In this document: positions 18,776 through 25,970 of the stretch, in pieces
How positions within the stretch are numbered: position 1 is the stretch's first letter
Layout of the letters: every line of letters starts with the position of its first letter
Source: Firmicutes bacterium CAG:475
Lineage (GTDB): Bacteria; Bacillota; Clostridia; Christensenellales; CAG-917
Direction: 5' to 3'
Assembly: GCA_000434435.1 (NCBI GenBank)
Contig: FR895524.1
Coordinates: 1 to 26,250 of the forward strand
DNA length: 26,250 nt
Translations under genes and position numbers: made by a program
Notes under the pieces: generated by a model
Told to the model about the DNA's origin: nothing
Seen by the model: the letters and a program-made list of their open reading frames with translations, nothing else
Database searches by the model: none

Positions 18776-19627
18776 ATGGCATACGAAAATTGTGTTGTGG
18801 AAAATAAAACCTTCGACGAGGAACGTGCATTTTACGGCGCGCGTAACGTCAAAGTTAAAAACGTGTCCATCGACGGCCCGGCCGACGGCGAGAGCGCGTT
18901 CAAAGAGTGCCGAGATGTCGAGTGCAAGGATTGCTTTTTTAATTTGCGTTATCCGTTTTGGCACGACCATAATCTTGCAATCGAGAACTGCGAGATGACC
19001 GAGCTTTGCAGAGCCGCGCTTTGGTACAGCGAAAACATACGTATCAAAAACGTAAAAATGCACGGCATCAAAGCCTTGCGGGAATGCAAAAACGTCACAA
19101 TCGATTCATGCGATATCGTATCTCCCGAATTCGGCTGGTCGACGCACGGAATAAATATGGCAAATTCGCATGCGGAAAGCGAGTATTTTATGATGCGCGC
19201 AACGGCAATTCGTTTCAAAAACGTGGACTTCAAGGGCAAATACAGCTTCCAATACATCAATGACGCAGTGTTCGAGGATTGCAATTTCGACACCAAGGAC
19301 GCTTTCTGGCACGCCGAAAACGTGCTTGTCAAAAATTGCGTCGTAAAGGGAGAGTATCTTGCGTGGTATTGCGACGGCGTAACTTTCGAACATTGCAAAA
19401 TCATAGGAACGCAACCGCTTTGCTATTGCAAGAATCTCAAACTCATCGATTGCGAGATGATAGACTGTGATTTTGCGTTTGAAAGAAGCGACGTCGAAGC
19501 AACCGTAACCACGCCCGTGATAAGCGTAAAGAACGTCAAAGACGGTTTTGTCAAACTTCCGTCGGTTGACGAAATCATTTGCGAGGGAGACGAGTTCAAA
19601 GGCAAAATCATCGTGACCGACAAATAA
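18776..19627 (+). CDS. DUF3737-type beta-helix protein
   Basis: 283 residues with no signal peptide or membrane helix, so cytoplasmic. It consists of repeated turns of about 20 residues with patterns such as 'xVxIxNCxF/M' ('IENCEM', 'IDSCDI', 'FEDCNF', 'VKNCVV', 'FEHCKI', 'LIDCEM'), indicating a right-handed beta-helix. The sequence fits the DUF3737 family, whose function is not established. It has about 17 cysteines, most at equivalent positions of the turns, so they would stack along the helix. Aromatic-rich segments (PFWHDHN, AFWHAEN, LAWYCDG) might line a groove. GAGGA lies 6 nt before the ATG. The 57-nt gap after ntpD has no clear promoter, so it may be read through from the ATPase operon. 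No function is claimed. Confidence 0.82.
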   Translation: MAYENCVVENKTFDEERAFYGARNVKVKNVSIDGPADGESAFKECRDVECKDCFFNLRYPFWHDHNLAIENCEMTELCRAALWYSENIRIKNVKMHGIKALRECKNVTIDSCDIVSPEFGWSTHGINMANSHAESEYFMMRATAIRFKNVDFKGKYSFQYINDAVFEDCNFDTKDAFWHAENVLVKNCVVKGEYLAWYCDGVTFEHCKIIGTQPLCYCKNLKLIDCEMIDCDFAFERSDVEATVTTPVISVKNVKDGFVKLPSVDEIICEGDEFKGKIIVTDK

Positions 19628-19638
19628 TCGCATAAAAG

Positions 19639-19678
19639 CGGGCAATGTGATTTTTCAAATCGCTTTGCCCGTTTTTTT
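19639..19678 (+). terminator. Intrinsic terminator after the DUF3737 gene
   Basis: CGGGCAA plus TGTGATTT (19639-19653) pair with AAATCGCT plus TTGCCCG (19657-19671), with one T-T mismatch and one wobble, a TTC loop and seven T (19672-19678). The reverse strand has only a short CTTTT, so it could also end the convergent queH transcript, but weakly. Confidence 0.88.
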
Positions 19679-19752
19679 GATGTTTTTGAAAAAAGAGCGT
19701 AACCTTTTTGGGGCGTTTAAATTTTGTTAATTAATGCAAAAAAAACGAACCG

Positions 19753-20367
19753 TCAATCTAAAAGCATGTCTTTCACGCAGCCGCAATAAACTTGTCGATA
19801 CACGTCCCACTCTCGACAAAGCATGATTGAGCGGAGATATCCGTCGCGCTTTTTGAAGTCGGAATCGAGATATTTCACGCCGAGATTGTTTGCAATCTCG
19901 TTGCCGATTCGGTTTATGAGAGGAGCGTTTTTGTGCGGACTTACCGTGAGGGTGGTTGCAAAATAGTCGAAATCGTCGGAGTGAGCTTTCAGATATTCGG
20001 CGGTTTTTTCAAGACGTAATGTGAAACAGAGCTCGCATCTCGCGCCGCCTTCGAGGTCGTTTTTGTGCCCCTTGACGTAGGAAATATATTCGCTTTCGTA
20101 TTGGTCGGGAACGATAAGCTGTACGCCTTTAAAATGCGAAATCACGTCTTTAAGTGCGTTTTCACGCTTGATAAACTCTTCTTTTGGCAAAATATTGGGA
20201 TTGTAATAAAACACCGTCACGTCAAAGTGCGGCGTAAGATATTCAAGTACGCTGCTTGCGCAAGGTCCGCAACACGCATGCAAAAGAAGTCGCGGCTTTT
20301 GCGCGGACGCTTCGGCAAGCGCAATTTCGTATTCAATCGTTCCGATTTTCGGCGTTTTGTTTTTCAT
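19753..20367 (-). CDS. queH: Epoxyqueuosine reductase QueH
   Basis: 204 residues. It catalyses the last step of queuosine synthesis on tRNA, reducing epoxyqueuosine to queuosine, and is the cobalamin-independent alternative to QueG. Visible family marks are the adjacent-cysteine motif HACCGPC (Cys32, Cys33, Cys36), YNPNI, the GARCELCF pair (Cys111, Cys114), TTLTVSPHKN, and the C-terminal YCGC (Cys195, Cys197). These are the cysteines expected to carry the iron-sulfur cluster and second iron. The start is the ATG at 20365-20367; an in-frame TTG at 20388 lies inside the promoter region and has no ribosome site. There is no Shine-Dalgarno sequence before the ATG, and the -10 is only 6 nt away, suggesting a leaderless message. 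It stands alone between a convergent and a divergent neighbour. Confidence 0.95.
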   Translation of the reverse strand: MKNKTPKIGTIEYEIALAEASAQKPRLLLHACCGPCASSVLEYLTPHFDVTVFYYNPNILPKEEFIKRENALKDVISHFKGVQLIVPDQYESEYISYVKGHKNDLEGGARCELCFTLRLEKTAEYLKAHSDDFDYFATTLTVSPHKNAPLINRIGNEIANNLGVKYLDSDFKKRDGYLRSIMLCREWDVYRQVYCGCVKDMLLD

Positions 20368-20373
20368 ATTTTC

Positions 20374-20382
20374 AGTATAGCA
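20374..20382 (-). promoter_or_regulatory. Extended -10 promoter of queH
   Basis: On the minus strand TGCTATACT (extended -10, TATACT at 20379-20374) ends 6 nt before the queH ATG. A TTGGCG is present upstream but at a 19-bp spacing. Transcription would start at or within a base or two of the A of the ATG. Confidence 0.6.
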
Positions 20383-20415
20383 TAACAATGCGAGAAAACG
20401 CCAACTATTTTGTTA

Positions 20416-20444
20416 TTGTTTTATCAAATATGCTGTGTTATAAT
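20416..20444 (+). promoter_or_regulatory. Promoter of the ABC transporter operon
   Basis: TTGTTT (20416-20421), a 17-bp spacer and TATAAT (20439-20444), with TG at 20436-20437 giving an extended -10 (TGTTATAAT). The expected leader of about 55 nt contains a small hairpin (CGAGCA with TGCTCG) before the GGAGG ribosome site. Confidence 0.72.
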
Positions 20445-20504
20445 TCAAAGTGTATTTACGCGCGCGAGCATATACGAGATTTTGCTCGTCGCAACGGAGG
20501 CTGT

Positions 20505-21188
20505 ATGGCAGAGTGCGTATTGAAAGCCCTGAATATAAAAAAGACTTTCGTCACGGGCGAGGTTGAAACGCCTGTGTTGAAGGGCGTCGATTTCACGCTT
20601 GACGAGGGCGAGTTTGTGGCAATCGTAGGAGAATCGGGAAGCGGTAAATCCACGCTTTTGTATATTCTTGCCGGTATTGACAAACCGAGCGAGGGTAGCG
20701 TCGAGCTTTTGGGACAAGACCTTTGCAACGCTCCCGACGAGGAAATCGCGCGGATGAGAAGAAGAGATTTTTCTTTTGTCTATCAGTTCGACAATCTCGT
20801 GCCCAATCTCACCGTCTATGAAAACGTGACGTTGCCTCTTTTGCTCGACAAGAAGAAGGAGAGCGAGTACAAGGCTCGTGTGGACGAAATTTTGCAATAT
20901 CTCGGCATTGCAAAACGCAAGGACGCTTATCCTCGTCAGCTTTCGGGAGGCGAGCAACAGCGCGTTGCCATTGCGAGAGCCCTTGCGACAAATCCGAAAA
21001 TCATTTTTCTTGACGAGCCGACGGGCAGTCTTGACAAAGAGCGCGGTCGTCAGGTTATGGAACTTTTGAAGGACATCAACAAAAACAGGGGCGTTGCTCT
21101 GGTGATGGTTACGCACTCGCCTTCGCATGCGGAATATGCCTCGCGCATCGTCACGATGGAAGACGGAGTGTGCTCGGCGCAACAATGA
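20505..21188 (+). CDS. ABC transporter ATP-binding protein (MacB/LolD/FtsE type)
   Basis: 227 residues. Walker A is GESGSGKST at residues 42-50, the Q-loop lies in VYQFDNLVPNLTVYENV, the signature is LSGGEQQRVAIARAL, Walker B is KIIFLDEPTGSLD, and the H-loop is VMVTHS. The D-E-P-T-G-S-L-D ending and the VYQ...NLTVYENV stretch are typical of the LolD/MacB/FtsE subfamily, which works with FtsX-type permeases. The start at 20505 follows GGAGG at 20496-20500; the open frame runs back to 20256 but overlaps queH and its promoter and is not coding there. The permease gene lies 354 nt downstream, so this is its likely motor. The substrate is unknown; lipoprotein or peptide export, or antimicrobial peptide resistance, are typical roles in Bacillota. 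Confidence 0.95.
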   Translation: MAECVLKALNIKKTFVTGEVETPVLKGVDFTLDEGEFVAIVGESGSGKSTLLYILAGIDKPSEGSVELLGQDLCNAPDEEIARMRRRDFSFVYQFDNLVPNLTVYENVTLPLLLDKKKESEYKARVDEILQYLGIAKRKDAYPRQLSGGEQQRVAIARALATNPKIIFLDEPTGSLDKERGRQVMELLKDINKNRGVALVMVTHSPSHAEYASRIVTMEDGVCSAQQ

Positions 21189-21262
21189 TGTCGCACTGCG
21201 TGCCATTGCTCAAACAGCATTGCGGTGATATCAATCGCCACCATCTGTCTTTTCTTTCTTCA

Positions 21263-21289
21263 TGTCATCCTGAGCTTGCCGAAGGATCT
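21263..21289. repeat. REP-like palindrome, 'CATCCTGAGC...GAAGGATC' type
   Basis: ATCCT and AGGAT form the outer stem around GAGCTTGCCGA. From memory, very similar elements are scattered through intergenic regions of many unrelated bacteria. The translated forms give spurious peptides, as in the weak reading frame here (VILSLPKDL). Confidence 0.65.
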
Positions 21290-21316
21290 AGACGTGCCGC
21301 ATATCTCTCTCTCCTG

Positions 21317-21345
21317 TTATTGCGAGCGTAAGCGTGGCAATCTCA
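21317..21345. repeat. REP-like palindrome, 'ATTGCGAGCGTAAGCGTGGCAAT' type
   Basis: ATTGC (21319-21323) pairs with GCAAT (21337-21341) around a GC-rich centre containing CGTAAGCG. It belongs to another widespread intergenic repeat pattern and sits only 28 nt after the first. Confidence 0.62.
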
Positions 21346-21356
21346 GGGGACGGAAA

Positions 21357-21399
21357 CGAGAACATTTTCGGCGATTGACAAACACCGCATTTGTTCTCG
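21357..21399. repeat. 8-bp inverted repeat with 27-nt loop
   Basis: CGAGAACA (21357-21364) is exactly complementary to TGTTCTCG (21392-21399). TTCTC of the right arm can also pair with GAGAA at 21416-21420. The role is unknown; it may be the end of a decayed repeat element. Confidence 0.45.
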
Positions 21400-21542
21400 C
21401 AATCTCTACCGCGCAGAGAATTTGTGCTATCGGTTCAGGCAAAGAAAAAACTCCCGCCGCAGTTCCGCCAAATTATCTGCTTGGTGGTGTACTGCGCGCG
21501 GTTGCGGATAAAAAGATAAGAAAAGCAAAAATAGGATAACAA

Positions 21543-23963
21543 ATGTTTAAACTGGCTCTGAAAAACATCACGTCGAAACCGATGCGGTTTGTCGCCACGA
21601 CTTTGGCAGTCGCGGTTGTAGTCGCGATGATTTTTTGCATGATTTCTTTCAAGGGTGCGGTTTTCGACTATATTTATGCCACCGAAACGGCTTCGGCAGG
21701 CGTGAGCGACATCACGATTTCCACCAACAGCACAAGCGATCGCATCATGAAAGACGATCCGCTGCAAAGCGTCGAGGGTATAGAACAAATCGTACCGTCG
21801 CTCAAACTTTACGCAATGTACGGAGAGGAATACGTCGGCGTGCGCGGTTTCAAAAAAGGACAGCTCGAAACGCTTGCAAAAATAGAGATTGTCGAAGGCG
21901 ACATAGCCAAGTTGCAAAGCGGAGAGCGGAGCGACGATATAATCGTATCGCAAGATGCGGCAAAACATTTCGGATGGAGCGTGGGCGACAGGGCGGAGTT
22001 TGTGCTAGGAACGAAAAAAGTGGTTTGCTATATCGGCGCAATCGCAAAGCAAAGCGGATATTTTCTTGACGACGCACCTTATTTGATGCTCGGGCTCACC
22101 GAAAACTTTTCAAAACTCATACTTTCAAGCGAAAATCTTTGCAACGAGATTCACGTCGTTCTGAGCGACAAAACGAAAGTGGATGCAACCGTAAACGCAA
22201 TTTTGGCAATGGACGCCTACAAAGATATGCTCGTTTCGCCGTCAAAGGACGCAAAGTATATCGAAGAACAAACTCAAAGTTTGACAGCTCCTATCGTGCT
22301 TGCGGGCGGAGCGGTGCTTGCGCTGGGCATTGCGTTTATCGTGTTGTTGTTTATGATGAGCGAGGGCGAAAAAGTCAATCTCATTTCAAAGCTCAAAGTC
22401 GTGGGTGCAACAAAAAAACAAATATTTGCGTTGTTCGTCACGGAAAGTGCGATTCAAGCATGTAGCGGCACTCTTGTAGGCTCTGCGCTTGCGGTGGGAA
22501 TTTTCGTAGGACTTTTGAAACTCACCTTGTCGCAAAGCGTAACTTTCGGCATATCGGTAGGATATTTATTCCTCGCCGGCGGAATCGGACTTGTCTGCTC
22601 GATTTTGAGTTCGCTCCTGCCTATTTTGCGTTCTTTCAAAGGCAGTATAAGGGAAAATCAACTTGACGTAAGCAAGCCGTCGAAGGTGGGCGTTGCGCTC
22701 GTAGTTTTGTTTACATTGCTCACGATTGCGAGCGTCGTTGTCGAATTTTGTGTTCCGACCGCAAGGGCGATTACAGCGGTATTTTCAATGATTTTTGCCA
22801 TTGCGTTGCTTGCCGTCGCTTGCTCGAAAGTTCTTAAAATCAGCGGAAAAGTTATAGCAAAAACTCACTCTCCCGCAATAAAAATAGGTGCGAAAAGCAT
22901 TGTACGCGACAAGCGTTTTGCGCGTTCGGTGACCATGCTCACCGTCGGTATGACCATTGCGATGATGCTGTTTATGGCGTATTCGCTTACGACGAGCATA
23001 TTTACGTCCTACGTTGACGAGTTCAAAGACATGGTGTTTGTCACCAACATTCAAGCCGACGTAGACGTTTCCCGGTTCGAGCAAATCGACGGCGTGAAGT
23101 CCGCAACCAAAATGGTGTGGAGCAATGCCGATTTGATTGTGGACGGCAAGGAAAAAACAATGAACGTACTCGGTTCGAAAGACGTTCTTGAAATGGTGGA
23201 TTTTGAGTATATTACGCCAAAAACAACGGTTTACGAACGCATTTCAAGCGATAAACCGTATGTTTTTGTAGATTATGCTCTATGCGAACTGTACGGGGTT
23301 CAAGAGGGCGATACGCTTGAGATGACGCTTGACGGCGCAAAGAAATCTGTCGTCGTGGGCGGCATATTGAAGCACACGCTGTTTAGCGGCAACTACGTGG
23401 TTTTGTCGCAGGAAAGCATTGAAAACCTGTTCGGCAAAAAGGTTGACACCGTGCTCGCAATCATTGACGGAGATATGGATTCGACCATCGGATTGTTGCG
23501 CGAAAAGTTTGCAGGCAACAACTATTACGTCATCGAAACGCTTGAAGCGTTCAAGTGGGAAATGGAAAGCATGCAATCCGTGTTCGACCTCATCGGCACG
23601 CTTGCCGTCGTCGTGACGATTTTCATTTTTGCGGTTACGGTCGTGTCTACGCTCATCGGCAGAGCGACGTCGCAAAAGGGCAGAGTCGCGTTGCTCAACG
23701 CAGGTATGTCCAAAAATTCGTTGCTGGGTGCGGAAGTGTTTGAGCACGCTCTCGTTGCAGTGGTTTCGTTTGCCGTATCGTTTGCGTTTTCGGTGCTTAT
23801 CACTTCGAGCCTTATCCATGCGCTCCGTCTGTTCGGACTTTACTTCGAGTTTATGTACGAAGCGTGGGTGGTGGCTTGCGTGGGAGGCGCAATGAGCGCG
23901 GGTTATACTCTCGTACCCCTTGCGCTTTGCTTCAAAAAAGGTTATAATATCAAAAAGGTATAG
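21543..23963 (+). CDS. FtsX-family ABC transporter permease (two FtsX domains)
   Basis: 806 residues. It begins with MFKLALKNITSKPMRF followed by a membrane helix (~residues 17-37), then an outer domain of about 210 residues. A three-helix FtsX core starts near residue 249, with the cytoplasmic loop motif KLKVVGATKKQIFALFVTESAIQ. Two further helices precede a second copy that opens with KIGAKSIVRDKRFARSVTMLTVGM and has another outer domain of about 190 residues. The last three helices (~residues 680-795) include GRVALLNAGMSKNSLLGAEVFEHAL. This is the duplicated architecture of large Bacillota exporters and lipoprotein or peptide transporters (MacB/YtrF-like). It pairs with the ATPase gene upstream, and the lipoprotein gene starts 2 nt after its stop, so the three probably form one machine. 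The substrate cannot be told from sequence. Confidence 0.93.
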   Translation: MFKLALKNITSKPMRFVATTLAVAVVVAMIFCMISFKGAVFDYIYATETASAGVSDITISTNSTSDRIMKDDPLQSVEGIEQIVPSLKLYAMYGEEYVGVRGFKKGQLETLAKIEIVEGDIAKLQSGERSDDIIVSQDAAKHFGWSVGDRAEFVLGTKKVVCYIGAIAKQSGYFLDDAPYLMLGLTENFSKLILSSENLCNEIHVVLSDKTKVDATVNAILAMDAYKDMLVSPSKDAKYIEEQTQSLTAPIVLAGGAVLALGIAFIVLLFMMSEGEKVNLISKLKVVGATKKQIFALFVTESAIQACSGTLVGSALAVGIFVGLLKLTLSQSVTFGISVGYLFLAGGIGLVCSILSSLLPILRSFKGSIRENQLDVSKPSKVGVALVVLFTLLTIASVVVEFCVPTARAITAVFSMIFAIALLAVACSKVLKISGKVIAKTHSPAIKIGAKSIVRDKRFARSVTMLTVGMTIAMMLFMAYSLTTSIFTSYVDEFKDMVFVTNIQADVDVSRFEQIDGVKSATKMVWSNADLIVDGKEKTMNVLGSKDVLEMVDFEYITPKTTVYERISSDKPYVFVDYALCELYGVQEGDTLEMTLDGAKKSVVVGGILKHTLFSGNYVVLSQESIENLFGKKVDTVLAIIDGDMDSTIGLLREKFAGNNYYVIETLEAFKWEMESMQSVFDLIGTLAVVVTIFIFAVTVVSTLIGRATSQKGRVALLNAGMSKNSLLGAEVFEHALVAVVSFAVSFAFSVLITSSLIHALRLFGLYFEFMYEAWVVACVGGAMSAGYTLVPLALCFKKGYNIKKV

Positions 23964-23965
23964 AT

Positions 23966-25756
23966 ATGAAAAAGTCGAAAAACGTCCTTATATTGTTGCT
24001 TGCCCTCGTGCTTTTGATGAGCGCGAGTCTTGTTGCGTGCAACAATCGAGGAAATGCCGCGCAAAAAGAGCGTGCAAACCAGACGAGCAGAGTTGAGCAA
24101 ACATTTCTTTCGGGCATAAACGAAAAATGGAGCGCAAATCTTTCGGATGAGGAGATTGCGACGCTTGAAAATGCGGGAGATTACGTCGTCACGAAAGGTT
24201 GGACGAGCCTTGTTTGTGACGTAGTAAACGCTTCGAGTTTGCAAACCGCAAAGATAAAGTCGCTTGCCGATTCGCTTGAAAGCGAGGGAGGGAAGAAACT
24301 TCTCAAAGAGTTTTCGAACAACGCAGAGCTTCTCGTGCCTATGCTCAAACAAATCGGGCTTACCGCAAGCGACGTTTCTACGCTTGCCTACGATTTGATT
24401 TCAAAACTTATAAGCGACGGTAGAAACACCGTTTCGAATATAGTCGACCGTTTGGACAACGTGAAAGACGTTATGATTCGAAACTCTGCAAGTGCGGCGG
24501 CACTCGAAAACGTGTCTGCCAACAGAGCGGTGTTGAACCTTGCAAAGCAATCGCTCAACGCAACCGACGCGCAAAAGAGCGAGATGCAGAGTGCGCTTTC
24601 AAACGCGCAAAGCGCAATGAGCGAGTTGATTGCGTTTGCATACGACACCTCGGTCAACACGCTGACGGACGAGCTTTATTCAAAACTTTTCGGTGACGAC
24701 GGCGCACTGTCCAACGTGTCCGAGAGCGAATTGGCAACGCTTGTGAGCGCGCTTTTGAGCAACGTTTCGAGGCTCAAAAACGCTCTTACGCAAAGCGAAA
24801 TCGAAAAACTCGACGTCGCGCTCGATTTGTTTATAAGCAATTTCGACAACAAGAGCATATCTTCGGCGGTGTATTCGCAAATCATCAAATACGCAAAATA
24901 CGCGTATATGGCGGTTGACGTGATACCTTCTCTTTGCGACGTTGCGCTTGCAAGCAAGGACGTGATGTCGAACAAGGATTTCATCACCGACTTTTTGAGC
25001 GTCGTAAAACTAGACGAAGAGAAAAAACTCAACGAGCCCACAAGTTCGCTCAACAAACTCGTTTTGGCGGCAAGGCTTATCGACGGAGTTATGGAAAGCG
25101 GCAAGTTTGACCAAAACGGCATAAACGGACTTATCGACAGAGTTTGCGAGCAAGGAGCGGAAGGCTATCAAAAAGCTATGCCGGTGATAATTCTCGACCT
25201 TCTTCTCAACGTGTCCGATCTCGCCAAAGAAATCGAGGGCGATACTTTGAAGCCCGCACATCCCGATATAATCGAGCAAGACACGCTTTTGATTATGCTC
25301 GGTTCGCTGTTTTTCAACGCAAATATCGACAAGCTCAAACAGTGCTATTACGATTTTGAAATGAATCCTACTCAAAAGAATTTGTCCGCGCTGTACACGA
25401 CGGCGTCCCTTTGCGGCTTTGAAAGCATAATTGGCGAGAGCAATCCAAACAAGCACCCGGCGGAAGTTACAGACGAAACTTTGCCGTATATCAAGAGCTG
25501 GTACAACTGGTATATCGGCAAAATCGAGGACGTCAGCATAAAGATTGCGTCTTGTATTCCTGCGGTCAAAAACGATTTGAAAGCGTTTATCGCCGATTAT
25601 TATGAGGAAAACTCGGCAAGTCGAGCCGCAATAAAACAAATCGCAAATTGGCAAATTTTCACAAGCGATGTTGACAGCAACGACGTGCAAAACGTATATA
25701 TGCCCGTTTTGTCCGAAAGCAAAATTCTCGGTGCGGCGATTTTGTTTGTGTGGTGA
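23966..25756 (+). CDS. Unrecognised helical lipoprotein linked to the FtsX permease
   Basis: 596 residues. The N-terminus is a classic lipoprotein signal: MKKSKN, a hydrophobic core, and the lipobox LVAC with Cys25 as the lipid-modified residue. The rest is dominated by charged and amphipathic helices with no motif I recognise; it is rich in Ser, Ala, Leu and Asp and has no obvious internal repeat. The mature protein should sit on the outer face of the membrane. It starts 2 nt after the permease stop with AAAAAGG upstream, so translation is coupled and a partner or substrate role for the exporter is the natural inference. It could also be a stress or peptide sensor. The stop is followed by a small hairpin without a T-run. 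Confidence 0.85.
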   Translation: MKKSKNVLILLLALVLLMSASLVACNNRGNAAQKERANQTSRVEQTFLSGINEKWSANLSDEEIATLENAGDYVVTKGWTSLVCDVVNASSLQTAKIKSLADSLESEGGKKLLKEFSNNAELLVPMLKQIGLTASDVSTLAYDLISKLISDGRNTVSNIVDRLDNVKDVMIRNSASAAALENVSANRAVLNLAKQSLNATDAQKSEMQSALSNAQSAMSELIAFAYDTSVNTLTDELYSKLFGDDGALSNVSESELATLVSALLSNVSRLKNALTQSEIEKLDVALDLFISNFDNKSISSAVYSQIIKYAKYAYMAVDVIPSLCDVALASKDVMSNKDFITDFLSVVKLDEEKKLNEPTSSLNKLVLAARLIDGVMESGKFDQNGINGLIDRVCEQGAEGYQKAMPVIILDLLLNVSDLAKEIEGDTLKPAHPDIIEQDTLLIMLGSLFFNANIDKLKQCYYDFEMNPTQKNLSALYTTASLCGFESIIGESNPNKHPAEVTDETLPYIKSWYNWYIGKIEDVSIKIASCIPAVKNDLKAFIADYYEENSASRAAIKQIANWQIFTSDVDSNDVQNVYMPVLSESKILGAAILFVW

Positions 25757-25761
25757 AACGC

Positions 25762-25788
25762 TTGACAGCGTAAGAAAAATAGGATAAT
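25762..25788 (+). promoter_or_regulatory. Promoter of the TM1266-family gene
   Basis: The -35 TTGACA is perfect (25762-25767). The -10 is GATAAT at 25783-25788 (spacing 15) or TAATAT at 25785-25790 (spacing 17). The implied leader is about 175 nt long. The -35 overlaps a 5-bp hairpin (ACGCT/AGCGT, 25758-25771) just after the lipoprotein stop. Confidence 0.6.
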
Positions 25789-25837
25789 ATCAAAATAGAT
25801 AAAAAAATATCGAATCAAAAACGATGTGCGTCGGCAA

Positions 25838-25965
25838 AACGGAGTGTAGGGTGCGCCCGAAACGATGGCAACAACCGACAAGAGAACGGAGTGTAAGATG
25901 ACGAGCAAAATCGCAACATTTTTGCGCTACCGTTTGAGGTGGCGCATTTTTTTTGAAAGGAGTGT
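25838..25965 (+). repeat. Tandem GGAGTGT repeats in the leader
   Basis: AACGGAGTGTA occurs at 25838-25848 and 25885-25895, 47 nt apart, and a shorter GGAGTGT occurs at 25959-25965 as the ribosome site of the real gene. The sequences after the first two copies are also loosely alike (both run on to GCAACA), suggesting an old tandem duplication. Each GGAG is followed at 6-8 nt by a start codon: GTG at 25851, ATG at 25898, ATG at 25971. Confidence 0.6.
25923..25954 (+). terminator. Intrinsic terminator inside the leader (candidate attenuator)
   Basis: TGCGCTACC (25923-25931) pairs with GGTGGCGCA (25938-25946), 9 bp with one T-G, around a GTTTGA loop, followed by eight T. It ends one base before the ribosome site of the next gene, so there is no room for a separate promoter after it. 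It lies 167 nt after the lipoprotein stop, too far to be that gene's ordinary terminator. Confidence 0.75.
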
Positions 25966-25970
25966 CAAAT

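Larger units (their letters stand above)
21189..21542 (+). other. 354-nt non-coding island between ATPase and permease genes
   Basis: No convincing gene is seen. The stretch holds two short palindromic repeats (separate entries), an 8-bp inverted repeat, a small hairpin near 21221-21236 (GGTGAT with ATCGCC), and the ribosome site of the permease (AGGA, 6 nt before its ATG). The spacer interrupts what is otherwise a standard ATPase-permease pair. No good promoter was found: TTGACA at 21375 has no matching -10. Confidence 0.75.

Noticed and set aside
20256..20504. N-terminal extension of the ABC ATPase
   Set aside because: The extension overlaps queH and both divergent promoters. The GGAGG at 20496-20500 and the family N-terminus place the start at 20505.
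21375..21403. TTGACA as a separate promoter for the permease
   Set aside because: At 16-18 bp spacing only CGCAAT-like sequence is found, a poor -10, and the TTGACA falls inside the loop of an inverted repeat.
21225..21539. 104-codon plus-strand frame in the gap before the permease
   Set aside because: The frame crosses two REP-like palindromes, and its peptide (VILSLPKDL...) is the familiar spurious translation of such repeats. There is no ribosome site.
25758..25771. Hairpin ACGCT-TGAC-AGCGT as terminator of the lipoprotein gene
   Set aside because: The stem is only 5 bp and is followed by an A-rich rather than a T-rich stretch. It more likely coincides with the -35 element.
25849..25879. 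Resemblance to a SAM-I riboswitch core (GGGTGCGCCC followed by GGCAAC)
   Set aside because: The kink-turn element, the order of the conserved blocks and the closing P1 helix do not fit. The similarity is limited to short GC-rich words.
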